Source of the DNA: DASWHR01 sp036398095
Lineage (GTDB): Bacteria > Actinomycetota > AC-67
Length of the DNA: 19,025 nucleotides
Assembly: GCA_036398095.1 (NCBI GenBank)
Contig: DASWHR010000076.1
Span: 1 to 19,025 of the forward strand
Direction: 5' to 3'
Below, in pieces: positions 6,919 to 14,331 of this stretch (positions are counted from its first letter, which is position 1; every line of letters starts with the position of its first letter). The translations under genes were made by a program, and so were the position numbers. The notes beneath the pieces are model-generated. The model saw only the letters and a program-made list of their open reading frames with translations. It did not search any database and had not been told where the DNA came from.

Positions 6919-7542
6919 ATGCGCCGCATCAACCTGCTGCCCCGCGAACTCGCGGCGAAGCGGCGCGCACGCCAAATAGCCGGTGTCGTCGTCGTCGCCG
7001 GCCTGGTGATCGTGGGCGCGCTGATCGTGTTCTACGGCGCGCAGCGTGCGCGGCTCGCCTCCGCGCGTGGCGACTTGGAGCGCCAGGAGCGCGTCAACGC
7101 CGGACTTCAGCGGCAAACCGCGCAGCTTGCCCAGTTCGCGCAGCAGCAAGCCGATGTGCAGACCAAGGAACAGTTGCTCGCCGCGCTGACTCGCAACGAA
7201 GTCCGGTGGAGCAGCGTGCTCACCGAAGTCAGCCTGGTCATCCCGTCCGACGATTGGCTCACGAACTTCACCGGTCTGGTCCAGACGGGAATCGTCGCTG
7301 CAGGACAGCCAATCGGAACGATCCAAGTCGCGGGATGCACGCTGCTTCCCCCGGACGGCACGCATTTGAACGTCGCCCAGTTCTTGGTCCAGCTCGGCCG
7401 CCCGTTGATCTTCGCCGACGATCCGTTCCTGACACTTTCCTCGGTCGGCTCCGGCGACTGTCCGGTCCAGTTCAACGCCCAGATCCAGCTCACCGAGCAG
7501 GCGAGGCGAAGCGCCCAGCCGGGGGGTGCTCGCCGGATATGA
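6919..7542 (+). CDS. pilN: Type IV pilus inner-membrane alignment protein PilN
   Basis: The 207-residue product begins 'MRRINLLP', the short cytoplasmic motif (INLLP, residues 4-8) by which PilN docks onto PilM. One membrane helix follows at about residues 20-43, then a coiled-coil stretch rich in Gln and Arg (about 44-95) and an alpha/beta domain. This is the standard bitopic PilN layout. The ATG follows the pilM stop with no gap. Two cysteines late in the protein ('AGCTLL' and 'GDCPVQ') could form a disulfide, which is not a family hallmark. With PilO it forms the alignment complex between motor and pilus. Confidence 0.9.
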   Translation: MRRINLLPRELAAKRRARQIAGVVVVAGLVIVGALIVFYGAQRARLASARGDLERQERVNAGLQRQTAQLAQFAQQQADVQTKEQLLAALTRNEVRWSSVLTEVSLVIPSDDWLTNFTGLVQTGIVAAGQPIGTIQVAGCTLLPPDGTHLNVAQFLVQLGRPLIFADDPFLTLSSVGSGDCPVQFNAQIQLTEQARRSAQPGGARRI

Positions 7543-8225
7543 GGCGTCAGCTCGCGATCGTCGGCGTGGCTCTCATGGCTGCGGTCGCCCTCATCTTCGT
7601 GTTTCTCATCCGGCCGGTGTCCTCGGACATCTCGGCCGTCAAAGAGCAGGTCGCGCAAGCCCGCACGCAAGAGAGCACGCTTCGCGTGCAACTGCGCGCG
7701 CTGGAACAAGCCCGCCAGAACGCGACTGATATCGCGGCCCGGCTCGCCAAGGTGGATCTGCTGCTGCCGAAAGTCGCCGACATTCCCGCCTTCATTCGTC
7801 AGGTGCAGGATGCCTCGAACCTGTCGGGGATCACGCTCAGCTCCATCGCGCCCTCGCCGCCGACCGGGCTGGCGGCCGGACCCGGGATCGATCCGGTCGT
7901 GGCCGGAAAGGGCGTGTTCACCCTCAACGTCGTCTTGCAGGTCTCGGGTGGATTCTTCCGGATGGAAAGCTTCCTGCAGCGGCTTGAGAATCTTCAGCGG
8001 GTCGTCATGGTCAACAACATGTCGATCTCGCCGACCGTCGAGCCGGAGACGGGGCTGTTTACGCTCAACTCGACGATCACGCTTCAGATGTTCGTGGTGA
8101 ACCCGAACTTGACCACCGGCGGCACACCCGTGCCGTCGCCCACCGCGTCGCCGTCGCCGACGGCGTCCCCGACCGGCCAGGGTGGCGCAGACGGCCCCGC
8201 CACCCCGGCTCCGACTTCGAGCTAG
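7539..8225 (+). CDS. pilO: Type IV pilus alignment protein PilO with Pro/Ser/Thr tail
   Basis: The 228-residue product has a short cytoplasmic N-terminus, one membrane helix (about residues 5-24), a coiled coil (about 30-75) and a ferredoxin-like alpha/beta domain with 'FFRMESFLQRLENLQRVVMV', the segment by which PilO proteins are recognised. It should dimerise with PilN. The last ~35 residues, from about codon 193, are a Pro/Ser/Thr tail (coding bases about 8118-8222) not found in classical PilO; it lies outside the membrane and could span the cell wall or be glycosylated. ATG 7539 overlaps the pilN stop (ATGA), which indicates coupled translation. Confidence 0.9.
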   Translation: MRRQLAIVGVALMAAVALIFVFLIRPVSSDISAVKEQVAQARTQESTLRVQLRALEQARQNATDIAARLAKVDLLLPKVADIPAFIRQVQDASNLSGITLSSIAPSPPTGLAAGPGIDPVVAGKGVFTLNVVLQVSGGFFRMESFLQRLENLQRVVMVNNMSISPTVEPETGLFTLNSTITLQMFVVNPNLTTGGTPVPSPTASPSPTASPTGQGGADGPATPAPTSS

Positions 8226-8227
8226 CC

Positions 8228-8752
8228 ATGGCGATCGACATAAAGATCGGGCCGCGCGAACGCGGGCTGATGATCATCCTCGGCGTCGTCGCCGCGCTCG
8301 CGCTGGTCTTCCTGTTGTTCTTCCGAGGTGGCGACGAGGCGTCGAACGGCGGGCAGCCGTTCGTTCCCGGCCTGCGAACGCCGACGCCGACGGCCTCGCC
8401 GACGCAATCCGCGCCGCCCGAGACAACCGAGGTGTTCGAAGGCAAAGACCCCTTCAAGCCGCTGCTCGATTCGGGCGCGGGCGGCGGGAACGGCGACGGG
8501 ACCGGCCCGACGCCTTCGCCCGGGCCGACGAGCGACGGACGCACGGGCACCCGCGTCGAACTGCTCGACATCTTCACGCAGGACGGCGTTCGTTTCGCCT
8601 CGGTCAAAGTCTCCGGCGAGGTTCACAACGTCAAGGAAGGCGACACGTTCGCCGGCAACTATCGCGTCGTGTCGCTCACGGACGAGTGCGGGACCTTCGT
8701 GCTCGGCGACGAACGTTTCACCTTGTGCATCGGCCAGGAGGTCTTCAAATAG
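8228..8752 (+). CDS. PilP-like membrane-anchored protein of the pilus assembly cluster
   Basis: The 174-residue product has a short basic N-terminus, a membrane helix at about residues 14-32, a Pro/Thr/Ser-rich linker (about 47-66), the motif 'FEGKDPFKPLL' (about 70-80), a Gly/Pro-rich second linker, and a compact beta domain (about 106-174) with 'GVRFASVKVSGEVHNVKEGD'. 'GRDPF' motifs followed by a small beta domain are seen in PilP and GspC. PilP in diderm bacteria is a lipoprotein contacting the PilQ secretin; here there is no lipobox and no pilQ, so its partner must differ. Two cysteines (in 'DECGTF' and 'TLCIGQ') may form a disulfide. The gene starts two bases after the pilO stop. Family placement rests on position and layout. 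Confidence 0.65.
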   Translation: MAIDIKIGPRERGLMIILGVVAALALVFLLFFRGGDEASNGGQPFVPGLRTPTPTASPTQSAPPETTEVFEGKDPFKPLLDSGAGGGNGDGTGPTPSPGPTSDGRTGTRVELLDIFTQDGVRFASVKVSGEVHNVKEGDTFAGNYRVVSLTDECGTFVLGDERFTLCIGQEVFK

Positions 8753-8763
8753 ACGGGTAGCGT

Positions 8764-8800
8764 TCGTCCGCCGCGACTCAGGGGGAGCAACGGCGGACGA
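8764..8800 (+). terminator. First hairpin after the pil operon
   Basis: A perfect 10-bp stem TCGTCCGCCG/CGGCGGACGA (8764-8773 with 8791-8800) encloses a 17-base loop. It starts 12 bases after the PilP-like stop. There is no T-run, so alone it would be a Rho-type or processing hairpin. Confidence 0.6.
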
Positions 8801-8808
8801 GCATCACC

Positions 8809-8851
8809 GGGGAACGGCGGTGGCTCATCGCCGTTCCCCATCTGTTCTTCC
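8809..8851 (+). terminator. Likely intrinsic terminator between the pil and aro operons
   Basis: A perfect 11-bp stem GGGGAACGGCG/CGCCGTTCCCC (8809-8819 with 8829-8839) has a 9-base loop and is followed by the T/C-rich ATCTGTTCTTCC. The stem is strong, while the T-tract is interrupted, as is common in high-GC bacteria. With the preceding hairpin it separates the pilus genes from aroC. Confidence 0.75.
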
Positions 8852-8887
8852 CGCGGGAGCCTCGGCGATCCGAAGTCCCGCGGCCGG

Positions 8888-8899
8888 TAAGATTCGATC
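8888..8899 (+). promoter_or_regulatory. -10 element positioned for a leaderless aroC transcript
   Basis: TAAGAT (8888-8893) fits the TANNNT -10 consensus and ends six bases before the aroC ATG, which would put the transcription start on the A of that ATG. No Shine-Dalgarno is present just upstream. The -35 region is not recognisable, as is frequent for actinobacterial promoters. Confidence 0.5.
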
Positions 8900-10060
8900 A
8901 TGCTGCGATTTCTGACCGCCGGAGAGTCCCACGGACCCGCCCTCGTCGCCACGATCGAGGGCATGGTCGCCGGCGTGCCGATCTCGGGCAAGATGATTCG
9001 AGCCGAACTTGCGCGCCGCCGGCACGGATACGGCCGCGGTACCCGCATGAAACTCGAAGAAGACCGGCTCGAGATTCTCGGCGGCGTCCGTCACGGTCGC
9101 ACGATCGGCTCGCCGGTCGCGATGGTGATCCGCAACACCGAATGGCCGAAGTGGCAGCAGATCATGGCGCCTGAGGAAGAAGACGCCGCCGTCGACGATC
9201 CGGCGCTGACGCGGCCGCGGCCGGGCCACGCCGACCTCGCCGGGATGCTCAAGTACGACGCGCCCGATGCCCGCAACATCCTCGAGCGCGCGAGCGCGCG
9301 CGAGACGGCCGCACGTACCGCGATCGGCGCGGTGTGCAAATCGTTCCTTGCCGGGCTGGGCGTTCAGATCGTGTCGCACGTGACGTCCATCGGGACCGTC
9401 GCAGCCGCTCCGGCCGTCCCGGCGCGACCCGAGGATCTCGAGCGCATCGACGCGGCGGCGCTGCGGTGCCTGGACGCCGGCGCCGAACAACAGATGATCG
9501 CGCTCATCGACGCGATGCGAAAGCAAGGGGACACGCTCGGCGGCGTGTTTGAAGTCGTCGTCTGGGGACTTCCTCCAGGTGTCGGCAGCCACGTCCATTG
9601 GGACCGGCGCCTGGACGCCTCGCTCGCCCACGCGATGATGAGCATTCAAGCGATCAAGGGCGTCGAAATCGGCCGCGGCTTCGAGATCGCTTCGATGCCC
9701 GGCTCTGAAGCCCACGACGAGATCGGCTACGAGGCCGGCGAGTTCGCGCGCCGCACCGTCCGCGCCGGGGGCACCGAAGGCGGCATGAGCATCGGCGGGC
9801 CGGTCATCGTCCGCGCCGCGATGAAGCCGCTGTCCTCGCTCGCCCGGCCGCTCCAGACCGTGGATGTCAACACCAAAGACGAAGCCGTCGCGATCACGCA
9901 GCGCTCCGACGTCTGCGCCGTCCCGGCTGCCGCCGTGGTCGGCGAAGCCATGGCCGCGTTCGCGGTCGCCGCCGCCGTGCTGGACAAGTTCGGTGGCGAT
10001 TCACTGACCGAGACCAAACGCAACCTGGACTCCTACACGACCGCGATCAAGGCGCGTTGA
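8900..10060 (+). CDS. aroC: Chorismate synthase
   Basis: The 386-residue enzyme makes chorismate from 5-enolpyruvylshikimate-3-phosphate with reduced FMN, the last step of the shikimate pathway. The N-terminus 'TAGESHGPALVATIEGM' (His11 in the FMN-site motif), 'RRRHGYGRGTRMKLEEDRLE' and 'RPRPGHADLAGMLKYDAPDA' followed by 'NILERASARETAARTAIG' are the family signatures, and 'GGTEGGMSIGGPVIVRAAMKP' (with 'R' before the proline-rich end) is near residue 290. Length matches the family. It opens the housekeeping operon, preceded by the terminator pair and a -10 that suggests a leaderless message. Its stop overlaps or nearly touches aroK. Confidence 0.97.
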   Translation: MLRFLTAGESHGPALVATIEGMVAGVPISGKMIRAELARRRHGYGRGTRMKLEEDRLEILGGVRHGRTIGSPVAMVIRNTEWPKWQQIMAPEEEDAAVDDPALTRPRPGHADLAGMLKYDAPDARNILERASARETAARTAIGAVCKSFLAGLGVQIVSHVTSIGTVAAAPAVPARPEDLERIDAAALRCLDAGAEQQMIALIDAMRKQGDTLGGVFEVVVWGLPPGVGSHVHWDRRLDASLAHAMMSIQAIKGVEIGRGFEIASMPGSEAHDEIGYEAGEFARRTVRAGGTEGGMSIGGPVIVRAAMKPLSSLARPLQTVDVNTKDEAVAITQRSDVCAVPAAAVVGEAMAAFAVAAAVLDKFGGDSLTETKRNLDSYTTAIKAR

Positions 10061-10062
10061 CG

Positions 10063-10578
10063 GTGACCGGGCGCAGCGTCGTGTTGATCGGGTTCTCCGG
10101 GTCGGGCAAGAGCGCGGTCGCACGAGTGCTCGCCCAGCGACTGGGGTTGGACGTTTTCGACACCGACGCGATGATTGAAGCCGCGGCCGGCCGGACCGTC
10201 GCACAGATCTTCGAAGACGACGGCGAAAGCGCCTTCCGCGAGCGCGAATCCGTCGCGGTGGCCGAAGCCGCCGCCCGCGACGGGCGCGTGATCGCGTGCG
10301 GCGGCGGCGCGATCCTGGCGCCACAGAACTATGCGGCCCTTCGCGACGCCGGCACGATCGTGTACCTGCGGGCGGCCCCTTCCACGATCCTTGAGCGGCT
10401 CGGCGATGCGCGCGACCGGCCGTTGCTGCGCGGCGAGGCGCACACGGCCGTTCCGGCGCTGCTGGCCGAGCGGTCGCCCGCCTACGTGTCGGCGGCCGAC
10501 GTCATCGTCGACACCGACGGGCGGACTCCCGAGGACGTCGCCGGCGAGATCGAACGGATCCTAAAGGAGCGCGCATGA
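10063..10578 (+). CDS. aroK: Shikimate kinase
   Basis: The 171-residue enzyme phosphorylates shikimate at O3 using ATP. The Walker A motif is 'GFSGSGKS' (residues 10-17), the shikimate-binding 'DTD' is at 33-35, 'FRERES' carries the substrate-binding arginine, 'CGGGAIL' is the glycine-rich loop, and 'RDRPLLRG' belongs to the lid. GTG 10063 is preferred; it lies two bases after the aroC stop. An in-frame TTG at 10057 would overlap that stop and add two residues. The 3' end overlaps aroB by four bases. Confidence 0.94.
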   Translation: MTGRSVVLIGFSGSGKSAVARVLAQRLGLDVFDTDAMIEAAAGRTVAQIFEDDGESAFRERESVAVAEAAARDGRVIACGGGAILAPQNYAALRDAGTIVYLRAAPSTILERLGDARDRPLLRGEAHTAVPALLAERSPAYVSAADVIVDTDGRTPEDVAGEIERILKERA

Positions 10579-11657
10579 CGACGCGCACGCTGGACGTGCA
10601 TGCCGGGATCGGCTCGTATCGGATCCACGTCGGCGCCGGCCTGCTCGCCGCGATCTCGGATCTGGTTCCGCTCGTCTACGAACGCGCCGTGCTCGTCCAC
10701 GACGAGTCTCTTCCCGCCGCGATCGTGGACGCGGCCGCCTCCGGATTGGAAGCGGGACGCCTCGACGTCGCGCGCGTGCCGATCCCCGCAGGCGAGCCGG
10801 CCAAGTCGCTTGCCGTCGCCGAGCGCGTCGCTCGCGCGGTCGCCTCGGCCGGATTGCACCGCGGCGACCTGATCGCCGGTCTCGGCGGGGGCGCGACCAC
10901 CGACCTGTCCGGCTTTGTTGCCGCGACCTACCATCGCGGTGTCGATCATCTTTCGATGCCGACGACGCTACTCGGGATGGTGGACGCGGCCATCGGCGGC
11001 AAGACGGCGGTGAACATTCCCGAAGGCAAGAACCTCGTCGGCGCCTTCCACCAACCGATCGCGGTCGTCTGCGACGTCGAGACGTTGCTGACGCTGCCGG
11101 ACGGCGAGCTTCGCTCGGGCCTGGCCGAGATCGTCAAGCACGGATTCATCGGCGATCCCGGAATCCTGACCGATGTGCGTGCGAACGCGAAGCGCATCGA
11201 CGATCGCGACGCCGCGGCGCTCACCGATCTGGTCACCCGCGCGGCGGCCGTCAAAGTCGCCGTCGTCGAAGCCGACGCGCTCGAGCACGACGTCCGCGCG
11301 ACGCTGAACTACGGGCACACCCTCGGTCATGCGATCGAGTCGCTCGGTCACGCCGGCGACGCGCCGCCCCGGCGTCACGGCGAAGCCGTCGCGATCGGCA
11401 TGGTCTTCGCCGCGCACCTGGCCCGGATCCGCGGCATGAGCGATCTCGTCACCGACCACGTCGAGGCGGTCGAGGCGGTCGGTCTGCCGTCGGGCGGCGC
11501 GGCCGCCGGCTTCGAGGCCGTCATGGGCGCGATGCGCCGCGACAAGAAGTACGACCGCGGCATCCGCTTCGTGCTGTTGAACGCGCCCGGGGACGCCGCC
11601 GTCGTCTCGGGCGTCGAGACCGAGCAGATCCGCGACGCCTACGAATCCGTGCGATGA
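10575..11657 (+). CDS. aroB: 3-dehydroquinate synthase
   Basis: The 360-residue NAD- and metal-dependent enzyme cyclises DAHP to 3-dehydroquinate, the second step of the shikimate pathway. Visible signatures are the NAD-binding 'GGGATTDLSGFVAATYHRGV', the run 'SMPTTLLGMVDAAIGGKTAV' then 'NIPEGKNLVGAFHQP', and the metal ligands in 'GLAEIVKHGFI' (Glu), 'LNYGHTLGHAIE' (His) and 'RHGEAVAIGM' (His). 'DKKYDRGIRFVLL' is the conserved C-terminal part. Length is normal. ATG 10575 overlaps the aroK stop as ATGA and the stop codon overlaps aroQ in the same way. Confidence 0.97.
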   Translation: MTTRTLDVHAGIGSYRIHVGAGLLAAISDLVPLVYERAVLVHDESLPAAIVDAAASGLEAGRLDVARVPIPAGEPAKSLAVAERVARAVASAGLHRGDLIAGLGGGATTDLSGFVAATYHRGVDHLSMPTTLLGMVDAAIGGKTAVNIPEGKNLVGAFHQPIAVVCDVETLLTLPDGELRSGLAEIVKHGFIGDPGILTDVRANAKRIDDRDAAALTDLVTRAAAVKVAVVEADALEHDVRATLNYGHTLGHAIESLGHAGDAPPRRHGEAVAIGMVFAAHLARIRGMSDLVTDHVEAVEAVGLPSGGAAAGFEAVMGAMRRDKKYDRGIRFVLLNAPGDAAVVSGVETEQIRDAYESVR

Positions 11658-12085
11658 GCCGCATTCTGGTCCTCAACGGCCCGAACCTGGACCGGCTCGG
11701 CATTCGCCGGCCCGACGTCTACGGCACCACCACGCTCGCCCAGATCGAGGCTCGCCTGCGTGCCCGCGCCGCCGAGCTCGGCCACGAGCTGACGTTCGTG
11801 CAGTCCAATCGCGAAGATGACCTGATCCGCGCGGTCGCCACCGGAGCGGACGGGATCATCGTCAACCCCGCCGCGTTCACGCACTTCTCCTACGCGCTGG
11901 CGGATGCGCTCGCGGCATCGGGCGCTCCGGTCATCGAGGTCCATCTATCCAACATCCACGCCCGCGAGACCTACCGGCGGCTTTCGGTCGTCTCCCCGGT
12001 CGCGCGCGCGGTGATCTGCGGCCTCGGCCCGGCCGGCTATGCCGACGCGCTCGAGGCGCTGGCACGTATCCTGTCTCCATCATGA
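11654..12085 (+). CDS. aroQ: Type II 3-dehydroquinate dehydratase
   Basis: The 143-residue protein dehydrates 3-dehydroquinate to 3-dehydroshikimate and belongs to the small dodecameric class II enzymes. The active-site layout is intact: 'NGPNLDRLGIRRPDVYG' with Asn11, Arg18 and catalytic Tyr23, 'NPAAFTHFS' with Asn71 and His77, 'IEVHLSNIHARE' with catalytic His97, and 'YRRLSVVSP' with the substrate arginines. Some positions differ from the commonest motif, such as 'QSNREDDLI' where many homologues have N-x-E-G-x-L, but no key residue is missing. The ATGA overlap with aroB and with pepP shows it is part of the same operon. Confidence 0.95.
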   Translation: MSRILVLNGPNLDRLGIRRPDVYGTTTLAQIEARLRARAAELGHELTFVQSNREDDLIRAVATGADGIIVNPAAFTHFSYALADALAASGAPVIEVHLSNIHARETYRRLSVVSPVARAVICGLGPAGYADALEALARILSPS

Positions 12086-13170
12086 GCGACCTTCCGAAAA
12101 CTGCGATGGATACCAAAGCACGCCGCGACGCCGTTCGCGCACGACTGGACGAACTCGGCGCCGACGCGCTGCTCGTCACCAAGCTCGTCAACGTCCGCTA
12201 CCTCACCGGCTTCTCCGGCTCCAACGGCCAGTTGATCGTCGGAGCAGAGGACGTCTTCTTCACGGATTCGCGCTACGAAGAGCAATCGCGCCATCAGGTT
12301 CCCGACTGTCGCCGCGAGATCTTCGACTCGCGCAGCGGATGGGACCGAATCGCGCCCGAACTCGGCTCGGCATCCAAGATCGGGATCGAAGCGCATCACA
12401 TGACCGTCGCGTCCGCCGGACGCCTGCGCGACGCGCTCGGCGACGGCCGCGACCTGGTCGAGACCGAAAGCGTTGTCGAGAAGCAGCGGCTGGTCAAGGA
12501 CGCCGCCGAGATTGAACGGCTCCGCCGTGCCTGCGCCATCGGCGACGCCGGATTCACCGAGATCCTCGGCCGCCTCCGCGAAGGCATGACCGAAGTCGAG
12601 CTCGCCGCCGAGCTGGAGGGCGCGATGCGTCGCGCCGGCAGCGAAGGGCTCAGCTTCGACACGATCGTCGCGTTCGGCGAATCGGCCGCCGAGCCTCATC
12701 ACGAGCCGACCGTGCGCGCGTTGAGGCGTGGCGACGTGGTCAAGCTGGACTTCGGCGCGACATTCGAGGGATACCATTCCGACATGACGCGAACGATCGC
12801 GTTCGGAGATCCCGGCGACGAGATGCGCGCCGTCTACGACGCCGTCCGCGCGGGGCAGCAAGCCGGCGTCGAAGCCGTCAAAGAGGGCGCGACCTCGGGT
12901 GAGGTAGACGCCGCGTCGCGCGCGCCGCTGAAGGCCGCCGGCTACGACTACGGCCACGCGACCGGTCACGGCTGCGGTCTGGAAGTCCACGAAGCCCCGA
13001 CGGTGCGGACCAGCGGCGCTGATATACTCGCCGCCGGAATGACGGTGACCGTCGAGCCGGGGATCTACCTTCCGGGCCTCGGCGGCGTCCGAATCGAGGA
13101 TCTCCTCGCCGTCACCGCGGACGGATTCGACGTCCTGACTACGTCCCCGAAAGAATTGATCGTCGTCTGA
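12082..13170 (+). CDS. pepP: Xaa-Pro aminopeptidase (M24 family)
   Basis: The 362-residue metallopeptidase removes N-terminal residues that precede proline. It has a creatinase-like N-terminal domain (about residues 10-135; 'NVRYLTGFSGSNGQL') and the pita-bread catalytic domain. All five metal ligands are visible: Asp223 ('LDFGAT'), Asp234 ('HSDMTRT'), His296 ('GHATGHGCG'), Glu325 ('TVEPGIY') and Glu339 ('RIEDL'). The size fits the short M24 enzymes often labelled PepP or PepQ; which dipeptides or peptides it prefers cannot be told from sequence. ATG 12082 overlaps the aroQ stop; ATG 12106 would be a shorter alternative. Its position before efp, another proline-related gene, is common in bacteria. 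Confidence 0.92.
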   Translation: MSDLPKTAMDTKARRDAVRARLDELGADALLVTKLVNVRYLTGFSGSNGQLIVGAEDVFFTDSRYEEQSRHQVPDCRREIFDSRSGWDRIAPELGSASKIGIEAHHMTVASAGRLRDALGDGRDLVETESVVEKQRLVKDAAEIERLRRACAIGDAGFTEILGRLREGMTEVELAAELEGAMRRAGSEGLSFDTIVAFGESAAEPHHEPTVRALRRGDVVKLDFGATFEGYHSDMTRTIAFGDPGDEMRAVYDAVRAGQQAGVEAVKEGATSGEVDAASRAPLKAAGYDYGHATGHGCGLEVHEAPTVRTSGADILAAGMTVTVEPGIYLPGLGGVRIEDLLAVTADGFDVLTTSPKELIVV

Positions 13171-13175
13171 CGCCG

Positions 13176-13199
13176 CACCCGCACGAAGCGGCGCGGGTG
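13176..13199 (+). other. Hairpin between pepP and efp
   Basis: A 7-bp stem CACCCGC/GCGGGTG (13176-13182 with 13193-13199) with a 10-base loop lies in the 43-base gap. No T-run follows; instead the efp Shine-Dalgarno AAAGGA comes four bases later. It could stabilise the mRNA ends or tune efp translation. Confidence 0.4.
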
Positions 13200-13213
13200 T
13201 CGAAAGGAACGCA

Positions 13214-13774
13214 ATGGCAACCTCGAACGATCTGAAGAACGGAATGGTGCTCGACATCGACGGCGGTCTGTGGAGCGTCATGTGGTTCCAGCACCACAAG
13301 CCCGGCAAGGGTCAGGCGGTGGTGCGCACCAAGATGCGCAACGTCAAGACCGGCGCGGTGGTCGAACGCACGCTCAACGCCGGTGTCAAGGTCGAGGTGG
13401 CCGTGATCGACAAGCGCGAGATGACCTACCTGTATCACGACGGCAGCGATTGGATCTTCATGGATTCGGAAAGCTATGACCAGAACCCGATCCTCGAAGA
13501 TGTCTTGGGCGACGCGACCAAGTGGCTGACCGAAAACCAGACCGTGCTTGTCGGCGTGCACGACGGCAAGCCGATCACGGTCGAGCTTCCTGCCGCGGTC
13601 GAACTGACGGTCACGCAGACCGATCCCGGGCTCAAGGGCGATCGCGTGTCGGGCGCCACGAAGCCGGCGACGCTCCAGACGGGCGCCGTCGTGCAGGTCC
13701 CGCTGTTCGTGGAAGCGGGGACCAGGATCCGGGTCGACACCCGTACCGGCGAATACGTCACGCGCGTCTCCTGA
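13214..13774 (+). CDS. efp: Elongation factor P
   Basis: The 186-residue protein rescues ribosomes stalled at consecutive prolines. It has the three beta-barrel domains of EF-P (KOW-like N-terminal, OB, and C-terminal OB, about residues 1-65, 66-127, 128-186). The tip loop 'HHKPGKGQA' places Lys32 at the site that is modified in many bacteria (beta-lysyl, 5-aminopentanol) or left bare in others; no modification gene such as epmA is in this window. The C-terminal 'GDRVSGATKPATLQTGAVVQVPLFV' with 'RIRVDTRTGEYVTRV' is the family signature. AAAGGA (13202-13207) precedes ATG 13214. It is followed by nusB after 11 bases. Confidence 0.97.
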   Translation: MATSNDLKNGMVLDIDGGLWSVMWFQHHKPGKGQAVVRTKMRNVKTGAVVERTLNAGVKVEVAVIDKREMTYLYHDGSDWIFMDSESYDQNPILEDVLGDATKWLTENQTVLVGVHDGKPITVELPAAVELTVTQTDPGLKGDRVSGATKPATLQTGAVVQVPLFVEAGTRIRVDTRTGEYVTRVS

Positions 13775-13785
13775 CCGGCGGATCC

Positions 13786-14193
13786 GTGGCGGCCCCGGCG
13801 TTCACCCATCCTCGCACCACCTCGCGCCGCCGCGCACTGGACATCTTGTTTGCCGCCGATGTGTCCGGGGTCGCCGCGGCCGGCGTGTTGGCCTCCGAGT
13901 CCGATGTGGACAAGGCGGCTCGCGCGATCGTCGAAGGCGTCGTCGCCCACGCCGACGAGATCGACGGCCTCATCCGCGGTTATGCGGATCGATGGGCGCT
14001 CGAGCGCATGCCGGTCGTGGACCGCAACCTGCTTCGCATCGGCCTCTACGAGATCCTCCACGAGCCGTCGGTTCCGGCGGGTGCCGCCGTCAACGACGCC
14101 GTCGAGCTGGCCAAGATGTACTCGACGGAGGATTCCGGCCGGTTCGTCAACGGCATGCTGGCCCGTGCCTCCCGCGAACATCCGGCTCGCTAA
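13786..14193 (+). CDS. nusB: Transcription antitermination factor NusB
   Basis: The 135-residue all-helical protein binds boxA RNA together with NusE/S10 in antitermination complexes for rRNA operons. The N-terminal 'TSRRRALDILFAADV' (R-x-x-A-L-x-I-L-F) and the C-terminal 'PVVDRNLLRIGLYEIL', 'VPAGAAVNDAVELAKMY' and 'SGRFVNGMLARAS' are family hallmarks. No ATG is available; GTG 13786, with GGCGGA (13777-13782) just upstream, gives the usual length. It is the last gene of the aro-efp operon; no clear T-rich terminator follows it. Confidence 0.94.
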   Translation: MAAPAFTHPRTTSRRRALDILFAADVSGVAAAGVLASESDVDKAARAIVEGVVAHADEIDGLIRGYADRWALERMPVVDRNLLRIGLYEILHEPSVPAGAAVNDAVELAKMYSTEDSGRFVNGMLARASREHPAR

Positions 14194-14331
14194 GGGTGTT
14201 TTTCCCGTCGAAAGAGCCGGTTTCGGTGAGTACGGAATCCCTTTCGGGGTAAACTGCGTAGAACAAGCAGTTCATCGACCGGCTGCGCCTGCTCGCGGAG
14301 AACCCGGGAGCGGTGCGATGAGGGGGCTGGC
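14194..14331 (+). promoter_or_regulatory. Intergenic region with candidate promoter and strong ribosome-binding site for the surface-protein gene
   Basis: TAAACT (14250-14255) fits a TANNNT -10, giving a start near 14262 and a leader of about 70 bases; no good -35 is seen. AGGGGG (14321-14326) lies five bases before ATG 14332 as Shine-Dalgarno. A short 5-bp hairpin ATCCC/GGGGT with loop TTTC (14237-14250) overlaps the -10 region and is not a clear terminator for nusB. Confidence 0.4.

Noticed and set aside
5476..7365. Long open frame on the minus strand (629 codons) over pilM and pilN
   Set aside because: Low-complexity Arg/Asp/His-rich translation antisense to pilM and pilN, which have intact motifs.
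14262..14321. A 19-codon stretch reading like a helical protein end ('KQFIDRLRLLAENPGAVR') before the surface-protein gene
   Set aside because: It has a stop directly upstream and no start codon. It could be a gene remnant, but is too short to call.
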